Shown here one piece after another: positions 1-7,261 of a stretch of 15,291 nucleotides of DNA. Position numbers and translations under genes: made by a program. Each line of letters opens with the position of its first letter. Positions within the stretch are counted from its first letter, which is position 1. The stretch is from positions 1 through 15,291 of the forward strand of contig CALFJC010000049.1 of NCBI GenBank assembly GCA_937877655.1, written 5' to 3'. Below the pieces are notes generated by a model, which was not told where the DNA came from, did not search any database, and saw only the letters and a program-made list of their open reading frames with translations. Source of the stretch: an uncultured Selenomonadales bacterium (GTDB lineage: Bacteria; Bacillota; Negativicutes; Selenomonadales; Selenomonadaceae).

Positions 1-1936
1 CAAATTTTTTAAAGAGGACTTTTGCGGGAGCCGACGCGCCGAAATTTTTCATGGTTACGGTCGCGCCGTCAAGCCCGATATATTTTTGCCAACCGAAATC
101 GCTCGCCGCCTCGACTGCCACGCGTGCACGAATTTTCTTCGGCAGAATTTTTTCTTTGTATTCGTCCGATTGTTTATCGAAAATTTCTTGGCAGGGCATT
201 GAAACAACGCGCACGAAAATATTTTCTTCGGCAAGAGCGGCTTGCGCCTCAAGAGCCGTCGAAACTTCGGAGCCCGTCGCGATTAAAATTCCCTGCAATT
301 CGCCCGCCGCTTCAGAAATTATGTAGCCGCCTTTGAGAGCTTCTTTTGAGGAATTTTTTAATTGCGGGAGATTTTGTCTCGTCAAAATTAAAGCTGTCGG
401 AGTTTCTTTTGAAGTTACGGCAAGATACCAGCCCGCCGCCGTCTCGACAGCGTCCGCCGCTCTGAAAACATTAAAATTCGGTTGAGCGCGGAACATTGCA
501 AGTTGTTCAATCGGCTCGTGAGTCGGTCCGTCTTCGCCGACGCCTATTGAATCATGAGTGAAAATGTAAATCACGGGGATTTTCATAAGCGACGCGATAC
601 GAATCATCGGCTTAAGATAATCGCTGAACACGAAAAAAGTTGCGCAGTAGGGACGGAAGCCGCCGTGCAAAATCAAGCCGTTGCAAGCCGCCGACATTGC
701 AAGCTCGCGAACGCCGAAATGCAAATTGCGCCCGCCGTAATTATTTTTGTTGAAATCGCCCGCATCCTTCATGATAGTTTTGTTTGAAGGACCGAGATCC
801 GCACTGCCGCCGATTAAATTCGGCATGAAATCTTTAAGGCGATTAATTATTGTGCCGGAACTTGCGCGAGTTGCCTGCGGTTTATCGGGTGCCGCCCAGA
901 AATTTTCATCGTTCAAAAGTTTTTCGGCATCAATCGGCGAAAAATATTTATCCCGGAGTTTTTTGGCTTCGGGGAATTTTTCTGCGTAATCTGCAAAAAG
1001 TTTTTCCCATTGCGCTTCAGCCGCCGCGCCTTTTTCGGCAAGTTCTTGATAATGTTCATAAACGTCGGCGGGAATGTAAAAAGTTTCTTCGGGCTTATCC
1101 CAGCCGAGATTTTTTTTGAGCGCGATAACATTTTCTTCGCCGAGCGGTTCGCCGTGACTTGACGCAGAATCTTGTTTCGCCGAGCCGTAACCAATATGAG
1201 TTTTAATCGTGATAAATGACGGGCGAATTTTATCAGCCTTCGCCGCCTCAATCGCCGCGCCTATTTCCTCAAGACTGTTTCCGTCTTCAACGGTTATCGT
1301 TTGGAAACCAAACGCCGCAACTCTCTGCTGAACATTTTCCGTAAAAGCAAGGTCGGTTGAACCTTCGATAGAAATTTTGTTGCTGTCATAGAGAATAATC
1401 AACTTCGACAAGCCGAGCGTGCCCGCCAATGAAAGTGATTCGGAAGAAATTCCTTCCATAAGGCAACCGTCGCCGCAAATCACAAAAGTATAATGATCGA
1501 CAATCGGAAAATCGGGCTTGTTGAAAATCGCGGCAAGGTGCGCTTCCGCCATTGCCATACCGACCGCCATTCCGATTCCCGAACCGAGCGGTCCCGTCGT
1601 CGCCTCAACGCCGAGTGTGTGTCCGTATTCGGGATGCCCCGGCGTCAAAGAATTTTCCTGCCGAAATTGTTTCATGTCGTCCATCGTCAAGCCGTAGCCG
1701 AAAAAGTGCAAAAGCGAATAAAGCATTGCCGAAGCATGACCGCTCGACAAAACAAATCTGTCGCGATTAATCCACTTGGGATTTTTCGGATTGTGATTCA
1801 TTTGGTGCGCCCAAAGTTCGTAGGCAACGGGAGCTACTCCGAGAGGCATTCCCGGATGTCCCGACTTCGCCTTTTGGATGGTGTCCGCCGCCAAAACTCT
1901 GATTGCGTTGACGCATTTTGTTTCAATGTTACTCAT
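1..1936 (-). CDS. tkt: Transketolase, C-terminus cut by window edge
   Basis: TPP-dependent enzyme of the non-oxidative pentose phosphate pathway that moves two-carbon ketol units between sugar phosphates in the cytoplasm. I translated the minus strand from ATG at 1936; the frame stays open to the left edge (645 codons), so only about the last 15-20 residues are missing. Visible landmarks are SGHPGMPLG (His27), SSGHASA (His67), the TPP/Mg motif GDG at 155-157 with NKI at 186-188, and GVRELAM with Glu411, all close to the positions in E. coli TktA. AAGGAG at 1945-1950 lies 8 nt before the start. It is downstream of the DRL-like gene but separated from it by 193 bp with a putative terminator and its own promoter, so it may be co-transcribed only in part. 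It would return pentulose phosphates from the adjacent polyol pathway to glycolysis. The family call is very secure; whether this is the housekeeping copy or a dedicated one is unknown. Confidence 0.96.
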   Translation of the reverse strand, partial: MSNIETKCVNAIRVLAADTIQKAKSGHPGMPLGVAPVAYELWAHQMNHNPKNPKWINRDRFVLSSGHASAMLYSLLHFFGYGLTMDDMKQFRQENSLTPGHPEYGHTLGVEATTGPLGSGIGMAVGMAMAEAHLAAIFNKPDFPIVDHYTFVICGDGCLMEGISSESLSLAGTLGLSKLIILYDSNKISIEGSTDLAFTENVQQRVAAFGFQTITVEDGNSLEEIGAAIEAAKADKIRPSFITIKTHIGYGSAKQDSASSHGEPLGEENVIALKKNLGWDKPEETFYIPADVYEHYQELAEKGAAAEAQWEKLFADYAEKFPEAKKLRDKYFSPIDAEKLLNDENFWAAPDKPQATRASSGTIINRLKDFMPNLIGGSADLGPSNKTIMKDAGDFNKNNYGGRNLHFGVRELAMSAACNGLILHGGFRPYCATFFVFSDYLKPMIRIASLMKIPVIYIFTHDSIGVGEDGPTHEPIEQLAMFRAQPNFNVFRAADAVETAAGWYLAVTSKETPTALILTRQNLPQLKNSSKEALKGGYIISEAAGELQGILIATGSEVSTALEAQAALAEENIFVRVVSMPCQEIFDKQSDEYKEKILPKKIRARVAVEAASDFGWQKYIGLDGATVTMKNFGASAPAKVLFKKF

Positions 1937-1996
1937 AAAAATTTCTCCTTATACAAATGGATGCATGACAACTTTCATTGCCTGCCGCTCTTGATA

Positions 1997-2024
1997 AGTT
2001 TATATTCTTTTTTCCATTCGTCAA
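1997..2024 (-). promoter_or_regulatory. Candidate promoter of tkt with overlapping palindrome
   Basis: On the minus strand, -35 TTGACG (2019-2024) and -10 TAAACT (1997-2002) are separated by 16 bp, upstream of the tkt start. An inverted repeat CAATA-GCGA-TATTG (2022-2035) overlaps the -35 box and could be an operator. The hexamers match consensus 5/6 and 4/6; the assignment is by eye. Confidence 0.5.
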
Positions 2025-2058
2025 TAGCGATATTGCAAGTTAAAATTTTATCGAGGCG

Positions 2059-2090
2059 AAAAAAATTGCCCGACTCTTCATGAGACGAGC
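2059..2090 (-). terminator. Putative intrinsic terminator after the DRL-like gene
   Basis: Minus-strand stem GCTCG/CGGGC (2086-2090 with 2068-2072, one G-U pair), then a U-U mismatch and a CTC/GAG inner stem with loop ATGAA. It is followed by AA and seven Ts (complement of 2059-2065). It lies 40 bp past the oxidoreductase stop and upstream of the tkt promoter. The stem is moderate, so readthrough is possible. Confidence 0.5.
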
Positions 2091-2129
2091 GATTAAAAAG
2101 GGGTTGCGATTTATTTTGGCAAAGATTTT

Positions 2130-3455
2130 TTATTTCAGCGCGTAGCCGTTATTGTACATTGCATCTTGTTCTTTGCGAGTTTTGTAAAGTTGAGTGGTTG
2201 TATCGAGTTCAACGTCTTCGAGAGTGAGGAGCTGTCCTTTCTTAACGTCGCGGAGCATCTTCGCCTTTTTGTTGACGAGCCCGTAAATGACATAACCTTT
2301 TTTGTAAGTTTCTTCGGCAGTGGCGATTGAGCCGTAAGTTGTATAGCCGCCGATGCCGTCAATCGTCTGTCCCGCTTTGAGATCTACTTTGGCAACGGTA
2401 ATGCATTCGCTGACAGGTCCGTCAAGCGGAATGATTGTCGGTTCATGATCGATAACGAGTTTTGCAACGGTTAAAGGAGTTTCGAGGTTGCAGAGATGAT
2501 ACGGGCGATAAAGCGTCCAGAGCGGTCCCGGTCCCATGCTGTGATATTGCATTTGATAAGCAATTTCTTGATTGTCTGTCGCAACGGTGACGAAAACGCC
2601 GGGCGCAATGCCGTTGACGTATTCAACGACGCCGTGTTTGTTCAAAATGCCGCCGTCTTCTTTCAAACGGAAAAGCGTATTGAGTTCCTTAATGCCTTCG
2701 GTACCGGGCGAAGTTTTCACGCCGTGCCCGCCGATAACGTCGGGAATTAAACCTGTCGCGTTGGACATCGCAGTCATTTCAACCATTGTTTTTGTGCCGT
2801 CTTTGAAAGAGCAGAGCATGCGCGGACTCATTTTGCGGCGAGTGGCTTCTTCAAGGACGGTGTCGGGGTTGCAATCGTAATCGAGCTTATTATTTTTTCC
2901 TTTGCCCATAACGCGGACTTGAAAACCCATTGCTTTAGCGAAACAATAAATTTCCATAACCGCGCCGGGCTCGTCGCCTGCGGAGCCGGTGTAAATAACG
3001 CCGTTTTTGTCGCCAAGTTTTTTCAGCCAAGGTCCGATAACAACGTCCGTTTCAACGTCCATCATGACAACATGTTTATGATTGTTGAGCGCGTCGGTGG
3101 CAATGCGCACGCCGATTTCGGGAACACCCGTAACGTCAATGGCGCACTCGACAAGATTAGCCGTCGAAATTAAATCTGCGTTTTCGGTTGCAACATATTT
3201 GCCCATTTCAAGGAACTTGTTGGCTTCTTCGAGAGAATTGGTTTTGGCAATGTCTTCGTCTTTAATGCCCGCGTAGTGAAAAGCGTTAATGACGTTTTCA
3301 ATTTTGATGTCGGCGACGATTGCAGGCATTATGCCTTTCATGCCGACCATCTGGCTGACCATGCCGCGTCCCATTTGTCCCGCGCCGACCAAACCTGTAC
3401 GAATTATTTTTCCTTCTGCCTCGCGTTGTGCAAGTTTCTTGTCCATGTTCAACAT
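2130..3455 (-). CDS. DRL-like (DXP reductoisomerase-like) NAD(P)-dependent oxidoreductase with SAF domain
   Basis: 441-residue cytoplasmic oxidoreductase. The N-terminus has the LAQREAEGK-IRTGLVGAG pattern with a Rossmann GxGxxG at residues 24-29, then a homoserine-dehydrogenase-like nucleotide-binding and catalytic region. A SAF domain occupies about residues 346-420. This architecture and length are those of the Brucella DRL family, whose founding member converts 1-deoxyxylulose 5-phosphate to 2-C-methylerythritol 4-phosphate; other members have no assigned substrate. The ATG at 3455 is preceded by AAGGAG at 10 nt; an ATG three codons further in is too distant from it. It lies downstream of the PTS genes, in the place where a polyol-phosphate dehydrogenase would be expected, and no SrlD-like dehydrogenase is present. 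I infer that it oxidises or rearranges the PTS product. The family is fairly secure; the substrate is unknown. Confidence 0.8.
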   Translation of the reverse strand: MLNMDKKLAQREAEGKIIRTGLVGAGQMGRGMVSQMVGMKGIMPAIVADIKIENVINAFHYAGIKDEDIAKTNSLEEANKFLEMGKYVATENADLISTANLVECAIDVTGVPEIGVRIATDALNNHKHVVMMDVETDVVIGPWLKKLGDKNGVIYTGSAGDEPGAVMEIYCFAKAMGFQVRVMGKGKNNKLDYDCNPDTVLEEATRRKMSPRMLCSFKDGTKTMVEMTAMSNATGLIPDVIGGHGVKTSPGTEGIKELNTLFRLKEDGGILNKHGVVEYVNGIAPGVFVTVATDNQEIAYQMQYHSMGPGPLWTLYRPYHLCNLETPLTVAKLVIDHEPTIIPLDGPVSECITVAKVDLKAGQTIDGIGGYTTYGSIATAEETYKKGYVIYGLVNKKAKMLRDVKKGQLLTLEDVELDTTTQLYKTRKEQDAMYNNGYALK

Positions 3456-3479
3456 TTTAAAAAGTCTCCTTTTGATTGA

Positions 3480-3493
3480 CGAAAAATTTTTCG
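3480..3493. repeat. 14-bp perfect palindrome upstream of the DRL-like gene
   Basis: CGAAAAATTTTTCG is self-complementary over 14 bp and lies 24 bp before the oxidoreductase start. A regulator site is possible, but A/T runs of this kind are frequent in this genome, so the weight is low. Confidence 0.25.
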
Positions 3494-3503
3494 GTTTGAT
3501 TAT

Positions 3504-3534
3504 CCCGCAAAGAAATTTCCGTATTTCTTGCGGG
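3504..3534 (-). repeat. Strong intercistronic hairpin between srlB and the DRL-like gene
   Basis: Arms 3504-3516 (CCCGCAAAGAAAT) and 3523-3534 (ATTTCTTGCGGG) pair over 12 bp with a single-base bulge and a 6-nt loop. No T-run follows on the minus strand, so a simple terminator is unlikely. It could stabilise the upstream PTS mRNA, act as a processing site, or be a regulator target. Its position in the 128-bp gap between srlB and the oxidoreductase gene suggests differential expression of the two halves. Confidence 0.5.
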
Positions 3535-3583
3535 CAGTCGCCGTCCTTTGCGACAGGGTGTGCACAACCTTTATAAAAATTTT

Positions 3584-3955
3584 TTAATAAATCTCAATGA
3601 GAGTTTCGACTTGAATATCTTCTTTAGTTAAAGGCTCTTCGCCTTCCAACATGATGCAACCGGGACGTTCGGGCTCCTTGCCGCCTTTGAAAGACAAAGT
3701 GCAATGTCCGAGATCGCGGAGAGTACTTTTGGCTTCTTCGCCGACAGCCGTTATATCAAAAACTTTTTCGCCGATAAGCATTGTGTCGCCGGGCGCGGGA
3801 ATTGCAAGAAGTTGTTCTTTGGTGTGCAAAACCGACAACTCGGCAAGTTCGGGCGGCGCGTCGTTGTTGAAAAGAATAATGAAGTTTGCTTCGGGATCGT
3901 CGAGAAAACTCAAGGCGAGTTCTCCCCAGCCCGTTATCATTGTATGGTATTTCAT
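3584..3955 (-). CDS. srlB: PTS glucitol/sorbitol-type EIIA component
   Basis: 123 residues, the same length as E. coli SrlB (GutB). It is the cytoplasmic EIIA subunit that accepts phosphate from HPr and passes it to the EIIB domain of SrlE. His44, in the context ELSVLH, aligns with the phosphorylated histidine near position 43 of the family. The later segment DITAVGEEAKSTLRDLGHCTL matches the conserved TAVG...NLRELGHVTL stretch. GGAGG lies 7 nt before the ATG, and the gene starts 21 nt after the srlE stop, so it is co-transcribed with srlE. The order srlA-srlE-srlB is that of canonical glucitol operons. Sorbitol specificity cannot be assumed because no sorbitol-6-phosphate dehydrogenase is nearby. 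Confidence 0.93.
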   Translation of the reverse strand: MKYHTMITGWGELALSFLDDPEANFIILFNNDAPPELAELSVLHTKEQLLAIPAPGDTMLIGEKVFDITAVGEEAKSTLRDLGHCTLSFKGGKEPERPGCIMLEGEEPLTKEDIQVETLIEIY

Positions 3956-3976
3956 TTTTTATCCTCCAAAAATCTT

Positions 3977-4987
3977 TCAGCTGTAAAGTCCGATGCTGAA
4001 AACGTAAGCGATAAGGACGGCAATCGGTCCCGTGATGACGCGTGAATAAAGAATTGCGGGAACGCCGAGTTCAATCGTTTCGGGTTCGGCTTCGCCGAGA
4101 CTCATGCCGACGGGAATAAAATCGCAGCCGACTTGCGCATCAATCGCGAAAAGCGCGGGCAGAGCATATTGCGGCGGGATATTTCCGAGTCCGATTTGAA
4201 CGCCGAGCAAAGTTCCGACGACTTGAGCGATAACCGCGCCCGGTCCGAGCACGGGAGAAATAAAAGGTATCGCGCAGATAAACGAGACAATCAACATGCC
4301 GGGCAGTGTGCTTGCTATCGGAGAGATTGTGTTGGCGATAACGTCGCCCGCCCCCGACGCGCTGATTATTCCCAAAATCATTGAGACAAAAGCCATGAAC
4401 GGCAAAATTGTTTTAATCGTTATGTCGATTGTCTCGCGCCCTGCCGCATAAAATTTATTGACAACGCCGCCGATTGCAATTCCGATTCGCGTTGCAAGAT
4501 TTTTTTGTTTGCCCTCATTCATTTTGGCAATTTCTTCTTTGGCTTGCGCTTTAGTCTTCGGAGCACTTGTCGGATTGGTCGGAGTACCTGCCGAAGGTTT
4601 CGGAGCCGCCGCAACTGCCGAGTCATCTGCAAAACTTATGCAACTTTCATCGACAGCCGAAACATAAATATCTTCGGTGATAAATCTTGCAAGCGGTCCC
4701 GTTTGTCCGACGGGCAAAACATTTACGGTAAAAATTCTTTTCTTGGGATAAACGCCGCAACGAGCCGTGCCGCCGCAGTCGACAATCGCAACCAAAATTT
4801 CATTGTCGGGAACGCCCGTAGAAAAACCGTCGACAGCAGGGCAACCCGTCATCTCCGCGATTTTCGCCGCAATGGGATGAATGCCGCCGCCCGTTATGCT
4901 CACAACTTTATTTCGCGTTTCGGTCGGAACCAAAGTTAAAGGTCCGCCGAAGCCGCCTTTGCCCGCTTTAATCGTTACAGATCTCAT
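3977..4987 (-). CDS. srlE: PTS glucitol/sorbitol-type EIIBC component
   Basis: 336 residues, against about 319 in E. coli SrlE. The N-terminal EIIB domain (about 1-120) carries IVDCGGTARCGVYPKKR, with Cys71 as the likely phosphocysteine. An Ala/Pro/Thr/Lys-rich linker (about 124-155) is longer than in E. coli and accounts for much of the extra length. The C-terminal membrane part has TILPFMAFVSMILGIISASG, then LGPGAVIAQVVG and QIGLGNIPPQYALPALFAI, all strongly conserved in the family. It phosphorylates the incoming polyol at the inner membrane together with SrlA. AAGGAGG lies 7 nt before the ATG and 12 nt separate it from srlA, so they form one operon. The family is certain; the substrate is open. 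Confidence 0.95.
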   Translation of the reverse strand: MRSVTIKAGKGGFGGPLTLVPTETRNKVVSITGGGIHPIAAKIAEMTGCPAVDGFSTGVPDNEILVAIVDCGGTARCGVYPKKRIFTVNVLPVGQTGPLARFITEDIYVSAVDESCISFADDSAVAAAPKPSAGTPTNPTSAPKTKAQAKEEIAKMNEGKQKNLATRIGIAIGGVVNKFYAAGRETIDITIKTILPFMAFVSMILGIISASGAGDVIANTISPIASTLPGMLIVSFICAIPFISPVLGPGAVIAQVVGTLLGVQIGLGNIPPQYALPALFAIDAQVGCDFIPVGMSLGEAEPETIELGVPAILYSRVITGPIAVLIAYVFSIGLYS

Positions 4988-4999
4988 TTCGACGCCTCC

Positions 5000-5515
5000 T
5001 TATTTCTTGCCGCTCATGTGCGCATAAATTCTGTCGGTGACAATGCCGCGAATCAGAATCACGATTACGCCGACGATAAAATATCTTACCGCCAAATCGC
5101 CGAGCGACAAACCAAGTTGCGTGATGCCCGCCGCAATTCCCATGTAAACAAAAAGTTCGCCGCCGTTTGCGTGCGGAAAAAGTCCCGTCACGGGATGAAC
5201 AAAACTGACTGCCGCGTCGTAAAATGCGGGCTTATTTTTTTCTTCGACAAAACGCCCGAAGGTGTAGCACATGGGATTACAAAGAAAAATGACTGCCAAA
5301 ACCGGTAAAATCGTGTAGCGCGTGACGGTGTACTTGGTTGCGAATTCGGCGACGCCGTTCACTCTGTCTTCGCCGATTAATTTTATCAGCGAGTTGACTG
5401 CCGTCATCATGATGACAACCAGCGGAATAATTCCTGTCACCCAAGCGACAAATGTTTCCGAACCTGCGCGGAATAAATCCATAAATCCGTTTGCTATCGC
5501 AGCAATGGCTTCCAT
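5000..5515 (-). CDS. srlA: PTS glucitol/sorbitol-type EIIC2 component
   Basis: 171-residue integral membrane subunit of the glucitol-family permease (E. coli SrlA is 187). Conserved segments include VTGIIPLVVIMMTAVNSLI, the CNPM motif, FGRFVEEKNKPAFYDAA, GLFPHANGGELFVYMGIA and RGIVTD. The reading frame extends further upstream, but the start is set at ATG 5515 by AAAGGAGG immediately before it; the 29 upstream codons overlap the promoter. It is the first gene of the PTS operon and has its own promoter (5559-5586), downstream of the regulator gene. With SrlE it forms the membrane channel that takes up and phosphorylates the substrate. The C-terminus is slightly shorter than in the enteric protein. 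Confidence 0.93.
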   Translation of the reverse strand: MEAIAAIANGFMDLFRAGSETFVAWVTGIIPLVVIMMTAVNSLIKLIGEDRVNGVAEFATKYTVTRYTILPVLAVIFLCNPMCYTFGRFVEEKNKPAFYDAAVSFVHPVTGLFPHANGGELFVYMGIAAGITQLGLSLGDLAVRYFIVGVIVILIRGIVTDRIYAHMSGKK

Positions 5516-5558
5516 AGGAACGCCTCCTTTGGATTTTAAAAATTTTTTTCTGCAGGAA

Positions 5559-5586
5559 AGGATAGCATAAAAAAATATTTTCGCAA
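5559..5586 (-). promoter_or_regulatory. Promoter of the srlA-srlE-srlB operon
   Basis: Minus strand: -35 TTGCGA (5581-5586), 16-bp spacer, extended -10 TGCTATCCT (hexamer 5559-5564). The predicted start near 5552 gives a leader of about 37 nt. The TG extension compensates for hexamers that each match consensus 4/6. A TTTGTAAAA motif lies 48 bp upstream of the -35. Confidence 0.55.
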
Positions 5587-5634
5587 CCGCTTTGATATGC
5601 AATTAGGGAAAAGTATTCAACGCCTCTCCGAAAT

Positions 5635-5643
5635 TTTTACAAA
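5635..5643 (-). promoter_or_regulatory. Candidate regulator site TTTGTAAAA upstream of srlA
   Basis: Read on the minus strand, TTTGTAAAA ends 48 bp before the -35 of the srlA promoter. The same 9-mer, in the same orientation and at the same distance, precedes the promoter of the TIM-homologue operon, and the following bases partly agree (pattern NTNTCGNA). The adjacent SorC-family protein is the obvious candidate binder, by inference. Confidence 0.4.
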
Positions 5644-5691
5644 TTTTCAAAGCCGCGCAGGTTTTCTTCGTCCGAAAAATTTTCAAAGCCG
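5641..5691. repeat. Pair of 15-bp direct repeats between the regulator and srlA
   Basis: AAATTTTCAAAGCCG occurs at 5641-5655 and again at 5677-5691, 36 bp apart, in the 198-bp gap that carries the srlA promoter. It could be a double operator or an upstream activating sequence. Part of each copy is low-complexity A/T, so chance is possible. Confidence 0.35.
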
Positions 5692-5713
5692 CCGCGAAGA
5701 TTTTTTGCCGAAA

Positions 5714-6670
5714 TTATTTTTTCAAGCTCAACAAACCTTCCGCGCAGTCAATGTCCGTTATCAAAACCGTAAGATAGCCGCCGTTAATCGCGCCCTCCAC
5801 AGCTTGAATTTTATTTTTGCCGCCCGCCACTCCGACGCGACAGAGAATTTTTTTTATCTGCGATAAGTTTATCCCCGCAACGCGGCTGTTAAACTCGTCG
5901 AAAGGTTTCGTGTTGCCGTTGATGTCAAAATATCTCAAAATAATGTCGCCGACGGCTCCGCGCTCGCCGAAGTCCTCAAGAGTTTTATTATCGACGTAAC
6001 CCGTTTGCAGGACGGTTGAAAATTTCGGGTCGATACTTCCGATTCCCATAATCAGCACGTCGAGTTTTCTGAAAAGGTTCGTCACCCTTTGAATCGTTTT
6101 TTCCTTCAAAAATTCTTCCAACAAAGTTCTTTTGGAAAAAAGCGCGGGCGCGAAAAGTTGAACGCATTTTCCGCCGAATCTGTCCGCAAATTCCTGTGCA
6201 AGATAATTCGAGTGAATATCGGGACGACTTTCGCCCACGCCGCCCATTACCGGAACAAATGTACATGAAACATTATTTTCAATGAAAAAATCTGCGCGGG
6301 CAATGCTTTGCAAAGTGGAGCCCATCGAGACGCCGACATAATATCCGTCGCGCAAAATCCGCGTCATAAATTTCAAGGCGACGCGTCCGAGTTCATGATT
6401 CTTGCCGTTCTCGGACGAAGGAACGATTATCACTTCCTGCAGATTAAATTTTTTCTCAAGCTCGCGCTCAAGTTGCCCGTACAGCAAATTGTCGGGATTG
6501 TTAATTTCGATTTTCACAATGCCCAAATCTTTTCCGACGCTCAACATGCGCGAGACGGTCGGGCGCGATATTCCCAAAATCCTGCAAATTTCTTTTTGCC
6601 CGACGCCGTCCTGATAGTAAAGACTGCAACATTTAAAAATCAAGCGCACGTCGTCAATCAATTTTCTCAT
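5714..6670 (-). CDS. SorC-family sugar-binding transcriptional regulator
   Basis: 318 residues, normal for the family. The N-terminal helix-turn-helix spans about 20-43 (GQKEICRILGISRPTVSRML). The rest is a SorC/DeoR-type effector domain with a phosphosugar-isomerase-like fold, including VGVSMGSTLQSIA, VPVMGGVGES and VLIMGIGSID. Such proteins sense a phosphorylated sugar intermediate and switch the neighbouring operon. I chose ATG 6670 over an upstream in-frame GTG at 6679 because the G-rich Shine-Dalgarno (GGGGGG at 6679-6684) leaves no room for the GTG. It sits between the yjbQ-like gene and srlA, with a hairpin terminator directly before its ribosome binding site. It probably controls both the PTS operon and the TIM/yjbQ unit; whether as repressor or activator cannot be told. 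Confidence 0.9.
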   Translation of the reverse strand: MRKLIDDVRLIFKCCSLYYQDGVGQKEICRILGISRPTVSRMLSVGKDLGIVKIEINNPDNLLYGQLERELEKKFNLQEVIIVPSSENGKNHELGRVALKFMTRILRDGYYVGVSMGSTLQSIARADFFIENNVSCTFVPVMGGVGESRPDIHSNYLAQEFADRFGGKCVQLFAPALFSKRTLLEEFLKEKTIQRVTNLFRKLDVLIMGIGSIDPKFSTVLQTGYVDNKTLEDFGERGAVGDIILRYFDINGNTKPFDEFNSRVAGINLSQIKKILCRVGVAGGKNKIQAVEGAINGGYLTVLITDIDCAEGLLSLKK

Positions 6671-6685
6671 GTGAATCACCCCCCT

Positions 6686-6718
6686 AAAAAAAATCGCTCG
6701 CCGCCTTTGACGAGCGAT
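6686..6718 (-). terminator. Intrinsic terminator between the yjbQ-like gene and the regulator
   Basis: Perfect 8-bp stem ATCGCTCG/CGAGCGAT (6693-6700 with 6711-6718), 10-nt loop, and on the minus strand eight Ts (complement of 6686-6693). The plus strand also has a T-run just after the stem (6721-6726), so it may work both ways. The minus-strand T-run ends one base before the GGGGGG ribosome binding site of the regulator gene. The regulator would therefore be expressed only by readthrough unless an unseen promoter exists. Confidence 0.75.
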
Positions 6719-6736
6719 AATTTTTTGCAGAAAAAT

Positions 6737-7258
6737 TTATTCGCCGATGATAACGATTTTGCATTTGCGCGGGCGCGGACGTGTTCTGTCGAAGTCTACA
6801 AAATAAATGTAGCCCGTTGTGCCGACGCCGAGTTTGCCGTTATCAACTTCAAAAGTTTCGCTGGAGCCGAGAATGCTCGCCTTCAAATGGGCGTCGCCGT
6901 TGAAAAGTGCCGTCCTGTCTCCGCCCGGCAAATATTCTTCGGCATTTGCCCAAGACTCGACCGCTTTATAATGTTCTTCGCCGGGATAAACGTATTGTTC
7001 TTTCGTGAGATGATCGGGAATAATTTTTTTCAGCGCGTTGTTCAAATCGACTTGCAAAGACTCCATGCCGTTTTCTTCGATGTCGTGCGCAAATTCTTCA
7101 AAAAAAACCGCGCAGGTTGTGTGCGGAGAAATTACCGTGCAAATTCCGTTTTGGACGCCGCTTTTCTCAATCGCCGCTCTGACTTCGGGCGTTATGTTCA
7201 AAAATGTAGGGTCGCCGCCCTTCGACTGCAATTTTATCGTCTCTTTATAAACCGTCAT
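6737..7258 (-). CDS. YjbQ/UPF0047 family protein, long form
   Basis: 173-residue cytoplasmic protein of the YjbQ/UPF0047 family, some members of which have been reported to support thiamine phosphate synthesis; the true function is poorly known. Family motifs are present: ICTVISPHTTCAVFFEE (His46, Thr47, Thr48) and NGDAHLKASILG (Asp122, His124, Lys126), ending in a FVDFDRTRPRPRK segment. The usual length is about 130-140 residues; the excess is an insertion at roughly 84-119 containing YVYPGEEHYKAVESWANAEEYLPGG. The gene starts 3 nt after the stop of the TIM homologue, and its GAGGAG ribosome binding site lies inside the last codons of that gene, so the two are translationally coupled. A specialised role in sugar-phosphate metabolism, or thiamine supply for transketolase, is possible but unproven. 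Confidence 0.85.
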   Translation of the reverse strand: MTVYKETIKLQSKGGDPTFLNITPEVRAAIEKSGVQNGICTVISPHTTCAVFFEEFAHDIEENGMESLQVDLNNALKKIIPDHLTKEQYVYPGEEHYKAVESWANAEEYLPGGDRTALFNGDAHLKASILGSSETFEVDNGKLGVGTTGYIYFVDFDRTRPRPRKCKIVIIGE

Positions 7259-7261
7259 GAT

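Noticed and set aside
1493..2083. A 196-codon plus-strand open frame
   Set aside because: It is antisense to the 5' part of transketolase, whose translation is conserved throughout; no ribosome binding site or recognisable motif.
2130..5515. Calling the locus a sorbitol utilisation operon
   Set aside because: The PTS is glucitol-type, but no sorbitol-6-phosphate dehydrogenase, GutM or GutR homologue is present, and the enzymes point to another substrate.
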